A DNA stretch of 63,141 nucleotides from JBBBNV01 sp037137075 (GCF_037137075.1 NZ_JBBBNV010000026.1:1-63141); one strand, 5' to 3'; positions 1 through 6,071 are shown, numbered from the stretch's first letter. Made by a program: numbers and translations. Notes: generated by a model from the letters alone, not told the origin.

Positions 1-68
1 CTGGCCTGGTAGGCCGCGATCCGCTCGCTCCATATGGCTTGCAGATTCATTTCCAATTTAGAATCCAT
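1..68 (-). CDS. tnpA: IS66 accessory protein TnpA, N-terminal fragment
   Basis: Only the first 22 codons are in the window, read from ATG at 68 (a second ATG at 50 is possible). The motif WSERIAAYQAS matches the N-terminus of IS66 TnpA proteins, where a W..RI..Y.ASG..... stretch precedes a helix-turn-helix. TnpA is one of the small proteins encoded upstream of the IS66 transposase and is needed for transposition in the studied members. GAGAGG lies directly before the first ATG, an awkward spacing, so the start is uncertain. The gene continues beyond base 1. Confidence 0.55.
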   Translation of the reverse strand, partial: MDSKLEMNLQAIWSERIAAYQA

Positions 69-120
69 CCTCTCGTTGGCATGATGGATTCATTATGAGG
101 GATTGCTTTGCCTACGAACA

Positions 121-143
121 GGTGGGATTGGTTTGACGCTTAC
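121..143. repeat. Putative IS66 terminal inverted repeat
   Basis: Read on the minus strand from 143, the sequence begins GTAAGCGTCAAACC, the characteristic start of IS66-family terminal repeats. The partner repeat lies outside the window, so the exact length cannot be set. Confidence 0.55.
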
Positions 144-236
144 CCTTATTCAGCTAAAGCAAACGGGAGTAGTTCTTTCTGGAGCTATCCCCCCAACAGC
201 GATTTAATACAAACATGGGTTCTTATCAAGAGAACA

Positions 237-262
237 TAAAAAAGCACCGGTTAAGGTGCTTT
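237..262 (-). terminator. Rho-independent terminator after the 98-aa phage gene
   Basis: On the minus strand an 8-bp perfect stem, AAAGCACC / GGTGCTTT, with a 6-base loop is followed by a run of Ts. It overlaps the stop codon of the gene at 261-557 and would end transcription of the phage minus-strand operon before the IS66 element. Confidence 0.8.
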
Positions 263-557
263 ACATTGTCTCATCGTATTCTATGTATGAATCACGGACT
301 GTAATTAATTTAGTTTGCCCAGAGACGGGTTCTCCATCTCCGTTTAAGACTTCAACATCATACCCAGGGTAAGCTTGGGAAAACTTCTTCTTTTTCCACT
401 CACTTACTGTCCAGTCATTTCGGGATCTTCGTTCATGTGGGTACTGTGGTATCCCTTCTTTACTGCCTTTGACATTACTTCCGCCGGGATATAAGAAATT
501 AACAGCAAAGTCTTCAACTTCCCAAATTCTTTTTTCAACATTCTTAACTTTAGGCAA
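261..557 (-). CDS. Hypothetical phage protein, 98 aa
   Basis: Unrecognised small soluble protein. The frame is open from a GTG at 590, but the best start is TTG at 557, which has AAAGGGGG about seven bases upstream; the GTG has no ribosome binding site. The protein is rich in lysine and aromatic residues, with a WTVSEWKKKKFS stretch near the middle and GYDVEVLNGDGE after it. It has no membrane segment, signal peptide or cysteine pair. It is the last phage gene before the IS66 end, follows the ArpU-like gene after a 240-bp spacer, and ends in a strong terminator. No function is assigned. Confidence 0.6.
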   Translation of the reverse strand: MPKVKNVEKRIWEVEDFAVNFLYPGGSNVKGSKEGIPQYPHERRSRNDWTVSEWKKKKFSQAYPGYDVEVLNGDGEPVSGQTKLITVRDSYIEYDETM

Positions 558-796
558 CTTTATCCCCCTTTCCTCTATTACTTTCGACACAATACTATTT
601 TCTCATGTCTAACCATAACTGTCTATAAGAGAAATTGTCGAATATCCTCCCCGAAGAGAGCAGAACCGGAAAAATATTGCGTGCGTTCGACCTGAAGCCG
701 CTATGCCACCTTAACGATGAATACGGTGTCCCTTGAGGTAGCACGATCTCAGACACGATCGTCTCGACGTTGACCGGGTGCGGCTCCCGGACGCCT
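558..796. other. Intergenic spacer, no gene supported
   Basis: This lies between the ArpU-like gene and the 98-aa gene. A minus-strand frame is open for a while after 797 but has no credible start or family signature. A late promoter controlled by the ArpU-like protein would be expected hereabouts by analogy with Gram-positive phages, but no consensus promoter is evident. Confidence 0.4.
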
Positions 797-1234
797 TCAA
801 TCCTCCAAATACACCTCTAATCGCAGCGCCAACGCCAGCTTGTACATAGCAGCGACCTTGAGCCGGTAGAATTTGCTTTCGCTCAGGTGCAGCTCGGCAC
901 AGACCTGATAATCGAACACATCCTCATCGTCCAGGTAGCGCAGCTCAATAATCCGGCGCTCCATACGGCCCAAACGGCTCACGGCCCGTTCGACCTGCTC
1001 GTACTGCTCCTGCATGCGGGCCTCGGCATCGACATTATAGACGGCCACGTCCTCTGCGGGCTTGCCGACAGCATTTGTAGCACCGTGATAGCGTGGCTCC
1101 GCTGACGCTGTCGTCTTCATTTCGCGCCGCAGGAATCCCACTTGCCTATATATACGGGCCGACTCCAGGCGCTGCTCTATGGCTGCCCTTGTCGCCTTTT
1201 TGTCTATTGCTGAAGGAATTTTCACACGCGCCAA
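797..1234 (-). CDS. ArpU-family phage late transcriptional regulator (copy 1), 145 aa
   Basis: Resembles ArpU-type regulators, which activate late gene transcription in Gram-positive temperate phages. The C-terminal third carries a helix-turn-helix-like segment, LHLSESKFYRLK, followed by KLALALRLEVY, the family's usual ending. The frame is open upstream to 1393, but the first 53 codons are cysteine- and arginine-rich and atypical. TTG at 1234 has GGAGGAGG about nine bases before it and gives a normal-sized protein beginning MARVKIPSA. It lies at the distal end of the visible early operon, the usual place for such a gene. A second family member sits at 2386-2844. Confidence 0.72.
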   Translation of the reverse strand: MARVKIPSAIDKKATRAAIEQRLESARIYRQVGFLRREMKTTASAEPRYHGATNAVGKPAEDVAVYNVDAEARMQEQYEQVERAVSRLGRMERRIIELRYLDDEDVFDYQVCAELHLSESKFYRLKVAAMYKLALALRLEVYLED

Positions 1235-1549
1235 TGTGCCGTACCTCCTCCGTGTTATTGCGCTGATATGAGTCCTTGAAAGACACAAGAAGAATCGCTC
1301 AACCCAGAACCGCGAAGCCGCCCACTGCAAAACACTCTGCTGCGGGCTGCATGCAGCTTGGCGGCAGCAAGCCGTCCGCTCTTCTCCTCTCAAATCTCGT
1401 TCTTACGGTCACCGAGCAAAGGCAACGTTACTTTTATGGTCAAAGGTAACGTTGCCTTTCGCACCATATTCATGCCCCATGAAGCCGGCCTTCCCTCTGA
1501 CGCAGCAGGCAGGCCAACGATATCCGCCGGCCTGCACTGTAACCAAAGA
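1235..1549. other. Intergenic region with a long hairpin, no gene
   Basis: This 315-bp stretch separates the coiled-coil gene from ArpU copy 1. It holds a 14-bp perfect inverted repeat (1418-1459) and a shorter one with arms GCAGGCC/GGCCTGC near 1506-1532. No small ORF with a convincing ribosome binding site was found. Confidence 0.5.
1418..1459. repeat. 14-bp perfect inverted repeat (hairpin)
   Basis: Arms AAAGGCAACGTTAC (1418-1431) and GTAACGTTGCCTTT (1446-1459) are perfectly complementary across a 14-base spacer, whose ends can extend the pairing. On the minus strand the stem is followed only by TTTGC, so it is a weak terminator at best. It could be a protein-binding site or an RNA-processing signal between the two transcription blocks. 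Confidence 0.7.
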
Positions 1550-2185
1550 TTATTCCCTGTATGCCTCCACCCACTCCGGCACTTCGCCTTGATAATATGC
1601 CAATAAAAGCTGATCGAATCCCCCGAAGAAACCGATCTTTGTCAGCTTCCCACCTTCGTAAGTATCCATCGTTAACGTCCGGATATCCGTCGTTCCAACA
1701 TTGTGTATCGCTAGCAAACCAGCCTTACTTCGTTCAATCTCTAATTGCTCGAACACCTCCCGAGCCTGAGCATAGATGCCGCCGGCTTTTTGAATGGCAA
1801 GGAGCATTCGCGCCCGATGCGCCCTAACCTCATCGAAAACCGGCTCCAGTGCTGCATTATACAGAGCCGCCTCACGCTCCCACGCTTGCGTTGCGGCCTG
1901 GATGCTTTTTTCAAGCTGCTCAAGCTTGCTGCTCTGCAGCCGCTCCAATCGCTCCTGAGCGACCGTAATTTCTTCGTCCAGCTCATCCACTCGACGTTTG
2001 GCCCGGCTCAGTTCCGACACACTGTATTCCTGCAGGCCGGCGCTGTCATCGGCCGTCATGATACTGTAAAGCTCCGTAGCCCGCGCCCTTTCCTCACGCA
2101 GCTCCTTCAGTTCTTTGCTGAACCTCTGCAGGCGCTCCTGGTGCTGCGCCGCCGCTTTTTTAAAATCTTCCAGTTCTTTGAACAT
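1550..2185 (-). CDS. Coiled-coil phage protein, 211 aa
   Basis: Unrecognised protein. Residues 1-105 are dominated by E/K/R/Q/L heptads, predicting a long coiled coil. A more globular C-terminal half follows, rich in aromatic residues and ending near WVEAYRE. There is no membrane segment. The start at 2185 has AAGGGGG just upstream and lies 14 bases after the stop of the 59-aa gene, so the two are probably co-transcribed. The position between two ArpU-like genes suggests an early or middle phage gene. A partner-binding or structural role is possible, but nothing in the sequence fixes it. Confidence 0.6.
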   Translation of the reverse strand: MFKELEDFKKAAAQHQERLQRFSKELKELREERARATELYSIMTADDSAGLQEYSVSELSRAKRRVDELDEEITVAQERLERLQSSKLEQLEKSIQAATQAWEREAALYNAALEPVFDEVRAHRARMLLAIQKAGGIYAQAREVFEQLEIERSKAGLLAIHNVGTTDIRTLTMDTYEGGKLTKIGFFGGFDQLLLAYYQGEVPEWVEAYRE

Positions 2186-2199
2186 TGTGATACCCCCTT

Positions 2200-2379
2200 C
2201 TAATTTTCCGAAAAGTAGCGACGTTGCTCCGCCGCCGATTTTGTTGCTTCTTCCCGATCCTTCTTTGCAAAGTCAATCACACCCTGCAACACCTGCTGAC
2301 GGCGCTGCGCTTCGGCAGCCTCCTTCGCTTTTTTTGCCTTATATTCTTCAAGCATCATTTCTTCCGCACTCTTGGACAT
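2200..2379 (-). CDS. Small charged helical phage protein, 59 aa
   Basis: Begins with ATG at 2379 behind a very strong GGAGGGAGGTGA and ends with TAG at 2200. The product is almost entirely charged helix (MSKSAEEMMLEEYKAKKAKE...) rich in Ala, Glu, Lys, Gln and Arg. It sits between ArpU copy 2 (stop at 2386) and the coiled-coil gene (start at 2185) with tight spacing, typical of a phage operon. Function unknown. The ribosome binding site and spacing make it likely to be real. Confidence 0.6.
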   Translation of the reverse strand: MSKSAEEMMLEEYKAKKAKEAAEAQRRQQVLQGVIDFAKKDREEATKSAAEQRRYFSEN

Positions 2380-2385
2380 TGTGGT

Positions 2386-2844
2386 TCACCTCCCTCCATT
2401 GCAAGGTTCCGACCGCTCCCCCTCTTGCAGTTCCGAAACCTCCAACCCCAGCATTTTAGCCACCTTCAGTTCAGCTGCGGTCTGTAGCCGGCGCAGGGTG
2501 CTTTCGCCTATATGCAAGCTTTCGGCCATTTTCCAGTAAGGTGGGCGATCGTGCTCAAAATACATAACCTCAAGCAATTTGCGCTCCCTTTCCGGAAGAT
2601 GAGCAAGAGCAATCATTGCGCTATCATAGAGTCCCTTGGTCAGTTCATCCTCTAGGTTGTCCGTGGCCAAATCTTCCACAGGCCGCCGAATGTTGTTCGT
2701 CTCTCCGTGATACCGGGGCTCATAGCTCGTTGTCAGTCGAATTTCCCGGCGGACACTCCCGAACAGCTTGTACTCTCTCGCCTTGAGTAGCGCCCCTCGC
2801 ACTCTTTTGAGCGTTGCACTTTTGTTAACTTTGGTTTGTACCAT
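2386..2844 (-). CDS. ArpU-family-like phage regulator (copy 2), 152 aa
   Basis: A second ArpU-like protein. It shares with copy 1 the early RREI/RREM...EPRYHG(E/A)TN motif, an acidic middle, and a C-terminal helix-turn-helix region (LHIGESTLRRLQ) followed by KVAKMLGLEV. ATG at 2844 is preferred over the longer frame because GGGGGAGGA lies about ten bases before it. It is followed directly by the 59-aa gene. It probably acts as a sigma-like or activator protein for phage transcription. The two copies differ clearly in sequence, so this is not a recent duplication. Confidence 0.65.
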   Translation of the reverse strand: MVQTKVNKSATLKRVRGALLKAREYKLFGSVRREIRLTTSYEPRYHGETNNIRRPVEDLATDNLEDELTKGLYDSAMIALAHLPERERKLLEVMYFEHDRPPYWKMAESLHIGESTLRRLQTAAELKVAKMLGLEVSELQEGERSEPCNGGR

Positions 2845-2981
2845 CGTCAGCCGTCCTCCCCCTCTTGCCGTTCGACCACGCATAAGGACAAGCCGGGCGC
2901 CTCCTCCCTCGCGCTCTTTCTACTGCCTATAATAAAGACCCTAAATTATGGATAATGTTATGTCGGTTTTTTCATCCCGCA

Positions 2982-3165
2982 TCAGACGAGCATAAACGCC
3001 CTTTTAAGGCTTTTTGACATTCGACAATAAATGCCAATGCCGATGGACAAAAAGCACTGATTACCCCAAATGATTTGCCCAGAATCGACGATGAACGAAT
3101 GATGCCTCCTGTCATGCAAGCCGTCGAAACGTTTTAAGGCCCGGCCCGGAAATTCGATAATTCAT
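2982..3165 (-). pseudogene. Small phage ORF with an apparent frameshift just after its start
   Basis: GGGAGGG precedes ATG at 3165, but that frame stops after 17 codons. The +1 frame is open from 3161 to 2982 (59 codons plus TGA) and encodes a protein-like sequence: IIEFPGRALKRFDGLHDRRH, then a hydrophobic WGNQCFLSIGIGIYC segment. Removing one A after the ATG would join start and frame. Either the gene has suffered a 1-base insertion (or sequencing error), or translation begins at the unusual ATT. Product family not recognised. Confidence 0.45.
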
Positions 3166-3230
3166 CTCCAGCCCTCCCTACAGCGATACCATGCACCTTC
3201 TGCCATCTCATAAATGCGGCTGCCCTCCAT
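3162..3230 (-). CDS. Possible 22-aa peptide ORF
   Basis: ATG at 3230 opens a 22-codon frame (MEGSRIYEMAEGAWYRCREGW...) whose TGA overlaps the ATG of the next ORF as ATGA, a layout typical of translational coupling. The ribosome binding site is weak. A competing ATG at 3246 with GGAGGTG upstream opens only 13 codons in another frame, so this spot may hold a frameshifted remnant. Low confidence. Confidence 0.3.
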   Translation of the reverse strand: MEGSRIYEMAEGAWYRCREGWR

Positions 3231-3241
3231 GCTTCTCAGCT

Positions 3242-3586
3242 CTATTCATGCCCACCTCCTTGCAGGCGCCGTCTCAAGGCTTCCCAATACCCTTCGGGTG
3301 GTGGAGCATGATTAGCTTCAAAAGCATCCAATTTTGCAAAATAGGCTTGTGCCTGCTCCTTGCTTCGTTGGCTCTCCAACTGGTCCCCCAGCCGTCCGCG
3401 GATATCTGCGATGCCGGGCGGCCATTTGTTAGTTTTGATATGCCGCACGACGTTTTCCATCGCAGTTTCAAAAGGGAAATCCTGAAGGTACTTCAGATGA
3501 CGGTTGATTTCCTCGTCGCTGTCGTCAAAGTTGGGGTATTCTTGTTTGATTTCGATAAACAGCTCAATGACTTCAGCTCTGTTCAC
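3242..3586 (-). CDS. G39P-like replicative helicase loader/inhibitor, 114 aa
   Basis: Resembles phage SPP1 G39P and relatives, small proteins that bind the replicative DnaB-type helicase and bring it to the initiator at the origin. The all-helical N-terminal part reads MNRAEVIELFIEIKQEYPNF, followed by WPPGIADIRGRL in the middle, common in this family. GTG at 3586 is chosen for its GGAGGAG, although the frame is open from 3625. The start overlaps the end of the upstream initiator gene by 14 bases, so the two are translationally coupled, matching the initiator-loader order of SPP1. No phage DnaB gene follows, so the host helicase may be the target. Confidence 0.65.
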   Translation of the reverse strand: MNRAEVIELFIEIKQEYPNFDDSDEEINRHLKYLQDFPFETAMENVVRHIKTNKWPPGIADIRGRLGDQLESQRSKEQAQAYFAKLDAFEANHAPPPEGYWEALRRRLQGGGHE

Positions 3587-4604
3587 GCTCGCGCTCCTCC
3601 TTTGCCTTTTTGCGAAGCGCATCAAGGGCTCGCTGTTTGGTTTTTCTGGTCTGAGGGTTACTTCTGTCCTCAGGCTGTGTTCGATTCCCTTGCGGCTCTG
3701 GACCGCCTCGTTGCTTGTAGCCTTTCAGCACACCATGCACATAGGCAAGATTCCGCTTGTCTGGCCCCTGACGGTATGCCTCCCGCATCGCCAGCAGCAG
3801 CCATTCACCACCAAAGTCATCAAACAAGATTGAAAATTCATCAGCATCGAAAGCAGTAACCTTGCCCCCTGCTATGAAATTTTTCTCATAAGCTTTAAAC
3901 ACGTTCCCGAAGGAGAATTCAATTTGAGCAGATTCTTCCGGAGCGGATTCTTCTGCCGCCGTTGTAGTAGTTGTAGTAGATCTTTTTTTAATAATTGTTT
4001 TAATAATTGTTTTAGAGAGCTGAAATCCCTTGATACGACTGGGATAATCGCTTATCACGGTTCCCTTTTTGGGAACTGGAAAGTTCCCTTTTTGGGAACC
4101 ATACGGTTCCTTTTTTTGTGACCTAGTTCCCTTTTTAGGAACTTTGTCACCATTTCGGGAACCGTATTCCGGTTCCTGATTCGGGAACTCAGTTCCCTTT
4201 TTGGGAACCGATTTTGATAGATTTGGGGAGTCGTTTTTTAGGTTAATTTGAATTAATTCGCTCATTGTTTTGGCATCGAATGAATCAATTACATCAACGG
4301 TCCACTGATCGTAATGCTTGTTTATTTGAAAAACGCTCAGTGTTTTTTCCCAAATCAATACTTGTCTTTCGACAAGGGTTTCTAATTCCTGTCGAATGTG
4401 ATTTTTACGAACCCCACACTGTTCAAATTGCTTCAACTGGGGGATGATTGCCGATGGCTTCTTGCATCCCCAGCTCAGCGTCAGCACAAAATCAATAATA
4501 TTCCGCTGCCGTTGAGTGAATTTCCGCCTGATCAGCTCTCGATGGATTTCATGTGATATTCGAATGTGGCCATCAGTAGGTTGAGGATTAACGCTGGAAA
4601 CCAC
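3573..4604 (-). CDS. Phage replication initiator: RepO-like N-terminus, DnaD-like C-terminus, 343 aa
   Basis: Probable origin-binding replication protein. Residues about 10-105 (GHIRISHEIHRELIRRKFTQRQ...) resemble the winged-helix N-terminus of lambda-O-type initiators (phage replication protein O family). Residues about 232-301 (FKAYEKNF..., WLLLAMREAYRQG, YVHGVLKGYK) fit a DnaD-type helical domain. The linker at 133-182 repeats VPKKGT-like units because its DNA contains seven palindromic iterons. Beyond it are a lysine/isoleucine patch and six threonines. The start is GTG at 4604 behind AGGTGGGGAG. It is coupled to the G39P-like gene. Initiator, loader and embedded iterons together indicate a theta-type phage replication module. 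Confidence 0.75.
   Translation of the reverse strand: MVSSVNPQPTDGHIRISHEIHRELIRRKFTQRQRNIIDFVLTLSWGCKKPSAIIPQLKQFEQCGVRKNHIRQELETLVERQVLIWEKTLSVFQINKHYDQWTVDVIDSFDAKTMSELIQINLKNDSPNLSKSVPKKGTEFPNQEPEYGSRNGDKVPKKGTRSQKKEPYGSQKGNFPVPKKGTVISDYPSRIKGFQLSKTIIKTIIKKRSTTTTTTAAEESAPEESAQIEFSFGNVFKAYEKNFIAGGKVTAFDADEFSILFDDFGGEWLLLAMREAYRQGPDKRNLAYVHGVLKGYKQRGGPEPQGNRTQPEDRSNPQTRKTKQRALDALRKKAKEEREREQS
3981..4016. other. AT-rich block with direct repeats, candidate DNA-unwinding element
   Basis: About 45 bp from the iteron array lies a stretch almost free of G and C, containing two tandem copies of TTTTAATAATTG. In lambda-type origins an easily melted AT-rich segment flanks the iterons on one side, as here. 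It encodes a TIIKTIIKK stretch of the initiator. The role is inferred from position and composition. Confidence 0.6.
4060..4208. repeat. Seven-iteron array, putative phage replication origin
   Basis: Seven 17-bp units of the form GTTCCC-N5-GGGAAC start at 4060, 4083, 4106, 4126, 4146, 4172 and 4192. Units 1, 2 and 7 are identical perfect palindromes, unit 4 has one change, and units 3, 5 and 6 are degenerate. Spacings of 23, 23, 20, 20, 26 and 20 bp are near two helical turns. Every spacing is 2 modulo 3, so the same DNA is read in all three frames (VPKKGT, GSQKGN, RSQKKE). That points to conservation of the DNA, not the peptide. The array lies inside the initiator gene, as in lambda O and SPP1 gene 38. 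Confidence 0.8.
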
Positions 4605-4666
4605 CGACTCCCCACCTCTCTATGTAACGATCAATTGTTCTGATTTAACGACATTTCTGCTTTTGC

Positions 4667-5059
4667 TTACGTGCGCCCCTTCTTCTTCGCCTTACAACTC
4701 CGGCACCAGGTCGCCAGGTTCGTCTTGTCGAGCGTGCCGCCTCTATCCAGGGGAACAAACAACTCTATAGCTAGCTGGCTTCTTCGGCCGCAGCGCCGGC
4801 AAGTAAAGTTGTCACGCTCCCAAACTGACCATTTCAGTTCATCCGGTATCCGCGTCGATGGCTTTCCGGTTCGGGTGCCGCTGGACCCCCTGGGGGCGGC
4901 ATACGGCCTGCCGAAGGCTTGCTCGTACAGCATAAACACGCACCGGTAACACAAACTGAAGTCTTTCTCCTGCTAGTGGAACATAGGCAGAAAATTGAGG
5001 TTTCCGCATACGCTGCAGTGGCGATTCTGGTGACTTGATTGTTCTTCAGGTGTTTTCAA
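4667..5059 (-). pseudogene. HNH-type zinc protein interrupted by an in-frame TAG
   Basis: From TTG at 5059 (GGAGGAG upstream, overlapping the previous stop) a frame reads 28 codons, hits TAG at 4975-4973, then stays open to 4667. The two halves look like one protein: a CxxC pair at residues 15/18 before the stop and another at 37/40 (CYRC) after it would form a four-cysteine zinc site. An HNH-like domain follows (DELKWSVWERDNFTCRRC ... NLATWCRSC). The usual DHI of the HNH motif reads ELF, so the catalytic histidine is missing. A shorter protein from TTG at 4954 could still be made. Probably a decayed nuclease; amber readthrough is possible but unproven. Confidence 0.6.
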
Positions 5060-5256
5060 TGGACTCGCAGCTCCTCCAACGCCAGACGCATATCTTTTTT
5101 GCATTGCTTCAGCGCTTGCTCACGGATGTATTCCGAAAGATTTTCCTCCCGGCAAAGATTGTCGATTTCCTCAATGGCAACAGCTACAACCGTGCGCAGG
5201 CCGTATCGGCGAATCATCGAAGCATATACCGCTGGGCGGGACATAGAATTTAACAT
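5056..5256 (-). CDS. Hypothetical phage protein, 66 aa
   Basis: ATG at 5256 with GGAGG about nine bases upstream gives a 66-residue, mainly helical, charged protein ending in a Lys/Glu/Leu-rich helix (KKDMRLALEELRVH). A longer frame from 5304 lacks a ribosome binding site. Its stop overlaps the TTG start of the zinc/HNH frame by two bases, so the two were probably coupled. No family recognised. Confidence 0.55.
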   Translation of the reverse strand: MLNSMSRPAVYASMIRRYGLRTVVAVAIEEIDNLCREENLSEYIREQALKQCKKDMRLALEELRVH

Positions 5257-5411
5257 GGGCAAATTCCTCCAGTCGGCCGATCGCTCTTGCGTCCCTGCAG
5301 CCAATGCGCTATACTGACGGCAAGAGTGAATTGGCTCTTATTGTGGTTGAAGTTCCCTCGGCGATCCGCCAAGATAACGAGAGGGAAACTTCGGAAACAG
5401 TGGCTTCTCAA
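5250..5411 (-). CDS. Possible 53-aa ORF
   Basis: A frame from TTG at 5411, overlapping the stop of the 65-aa gene as TTGA, runs 53 codons to TAA at 5250. It covers the otherwise empty gap before the 66-aa gene. No Shine-Dalgarno sequence is visible and the product (MRSHCFRSFPLVILADRRGN...) looks like no known phage protein. It is listed because the coupling-like overlap is suggestive, but it may be chance. Confidence 0.22.
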   Translation of the reverse strand: MRSHCFRSFPLVILADRRGNFNHNKSQFTLAVSIAHWLQGRKSDRPTGGICPC

Positions 5412-5605
5412 TCTTCGGATTGGGAGGCTTTTTCCATTCTGTCGATCATGACCTTCTCCATCTCGGTGATCTTCGCTACGACAGATAAGAGGTTTTTTGC
5501 TACCCTCTCGCGCGAAATCCCAGGCTCGTCTACTAGATTAAGGATGGCCTCGTTCACCTCGACTTTGATGGCAGCCAGGTCTGTGTAATCCAAAAGCTGC
5601 GTCAT
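5408..5605 (-). CDS. Hypothetical phage protein, 65 aa
   Basis: ATG at 5605 (MTQLLDYTDLAAIKVEVNEA...) lies behind GGGAGGTGTAGGAG. The frame is open to 5737 but the upstream part is a different small gene read in another frame. The product is helical and acidic, with a Leu/Val-rich middle and a charged tail ending SQSED, possibly a short coiled coil. It sits in the tightly packed early operon after the 32-aa peptide gene. Function unknown. Confidence 0.5.
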   Translation of the reverse strand: MTQLLDYTDLAAIKVEVNEAILNLVDEPGISRERVAKNLLSVVAKITEMEKVMIDRMEKASQSED

Positions 5606-5625
5606 ATCCACTCCTACACCTCCCC

Positions 5626-5724
5626 TCATCGAAATACAGCGACCAGACAAACGAACCACAACATACCCAGCGGGCAAAACGCATACAGAAAGACTATCGT
5701 TCCAAGGAGTTCCCGGCATTTCAT
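5626..5724 (-). CDS. 32-aa single-pass membrane peptide
   Basis: Too short for most gene finders. ATG at 5724 overlaps the stop of the upstream regulator as ATGA, the classic arrangement for re-initiation, which replaces the missing ribosome binding site. After the charged start MKCRELLG comes an uninterrupted hydrophobic stretch of about 22 residues with two cysteines, and the peptide ends RFR-like at VFR. It would be a one-pass membrane peptide. Such peptides occur in phage early operons with varied roles; none can be assigned here. Confidence 0.45.
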   Translation of the reverse strand: MKCRELLGTIVFLYAFCPLGMLWFVCLVAVFR

Positions 5725-6047
5725 ACTGGAGCCACACGTGCGCTTTTCACGCAAGCAGGCCCCGCCGGTTTCAATCGGCTTCCCGGCATCCTGTCGCGGT
5801 TGTGTTCTAGGGGGGACAGCTCGTTGTTACGTTTAACGCATTCCGATTCTGGCCCGAAGTACAGCAAATCATATGGGACAGCGTACACCGCGAGCATTTT
5901 TACTATGACGCCAAGCGTCATTTTTCCCGAATTACGCTCGTACTTGCTCAGGGTCCTTGCCGAGATTCCCAGCAGGTCGGCAGCCTGTGTTCCTGTCAGT
6001 CCCGCATTAATCCGCGCTGCGCGGATAGTGATTTTATATGTTCTCAA
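5721..6047 (-). CDS. XRE-family helix-turn-helix regulator, 108 aa
   Basis: Residues about 4-62 form a Cro/CI-type helix-turn-helix domain (ARINAGLTGTQAADLLGISARTLSKYERN). A short unstructured tail rich in proline and arginine follows. TTG at 6047 has AAGGAGG eight bases before it. It is a third small XRE protein in the element, distinct from the Cro-like protein at the switch, and probably controls early or middle phage genes. Its stop overlaps the start of the 32-aa membrane peptide. Confidence 0.68.
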   Translation of the reverse strand: MRTYKITIRAARINAGLTGTQAADLLGISARTLSKYERNSGKMTLGVIVKMLAVYAVPYDLLYFGPESECVKRNNELSPLEHNRDRMPGSRLKPAGPACVKSARVAPV

Positions 6048-6071
6048 ACGATACGCCTCCTTGTGCCCTAC

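Larger units (their letters stand above)
1..143 (-). mobile_element. End of an IS66-family insertion sequence (partial)
   Basis: The left edge looks like the terminal part of an IS66-type element running out of the window. On the minus strand the end reads GTAAGCGTCAAACC..., starting at 143. GTAAGCG is the usual start of IS66 terminal repeats. About 75 bp inside it begins a protein resembling the IS66 accessory protein TnpA. IS66 elements normally make an 8-bp target duplication, which would start at 144, but the other end is not visible. Family assignment rests on the repeat start and about 22 residues, so it is probable, not proven. Confidence 0.6.

Noticed and set aside
558..796. Minus-strand frame after the ArpU-like gene considered as a gene fragment
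   Set aside because: No start, no ribosome binding site and no recognisable family.
4060..4208. Repeat array considered as a CRISPR
   Set aside because: Units are 17-bp palindromes with 3-9 bp gaps inside a coding gene; no 25-40 bp unique spacers and no cas genes.
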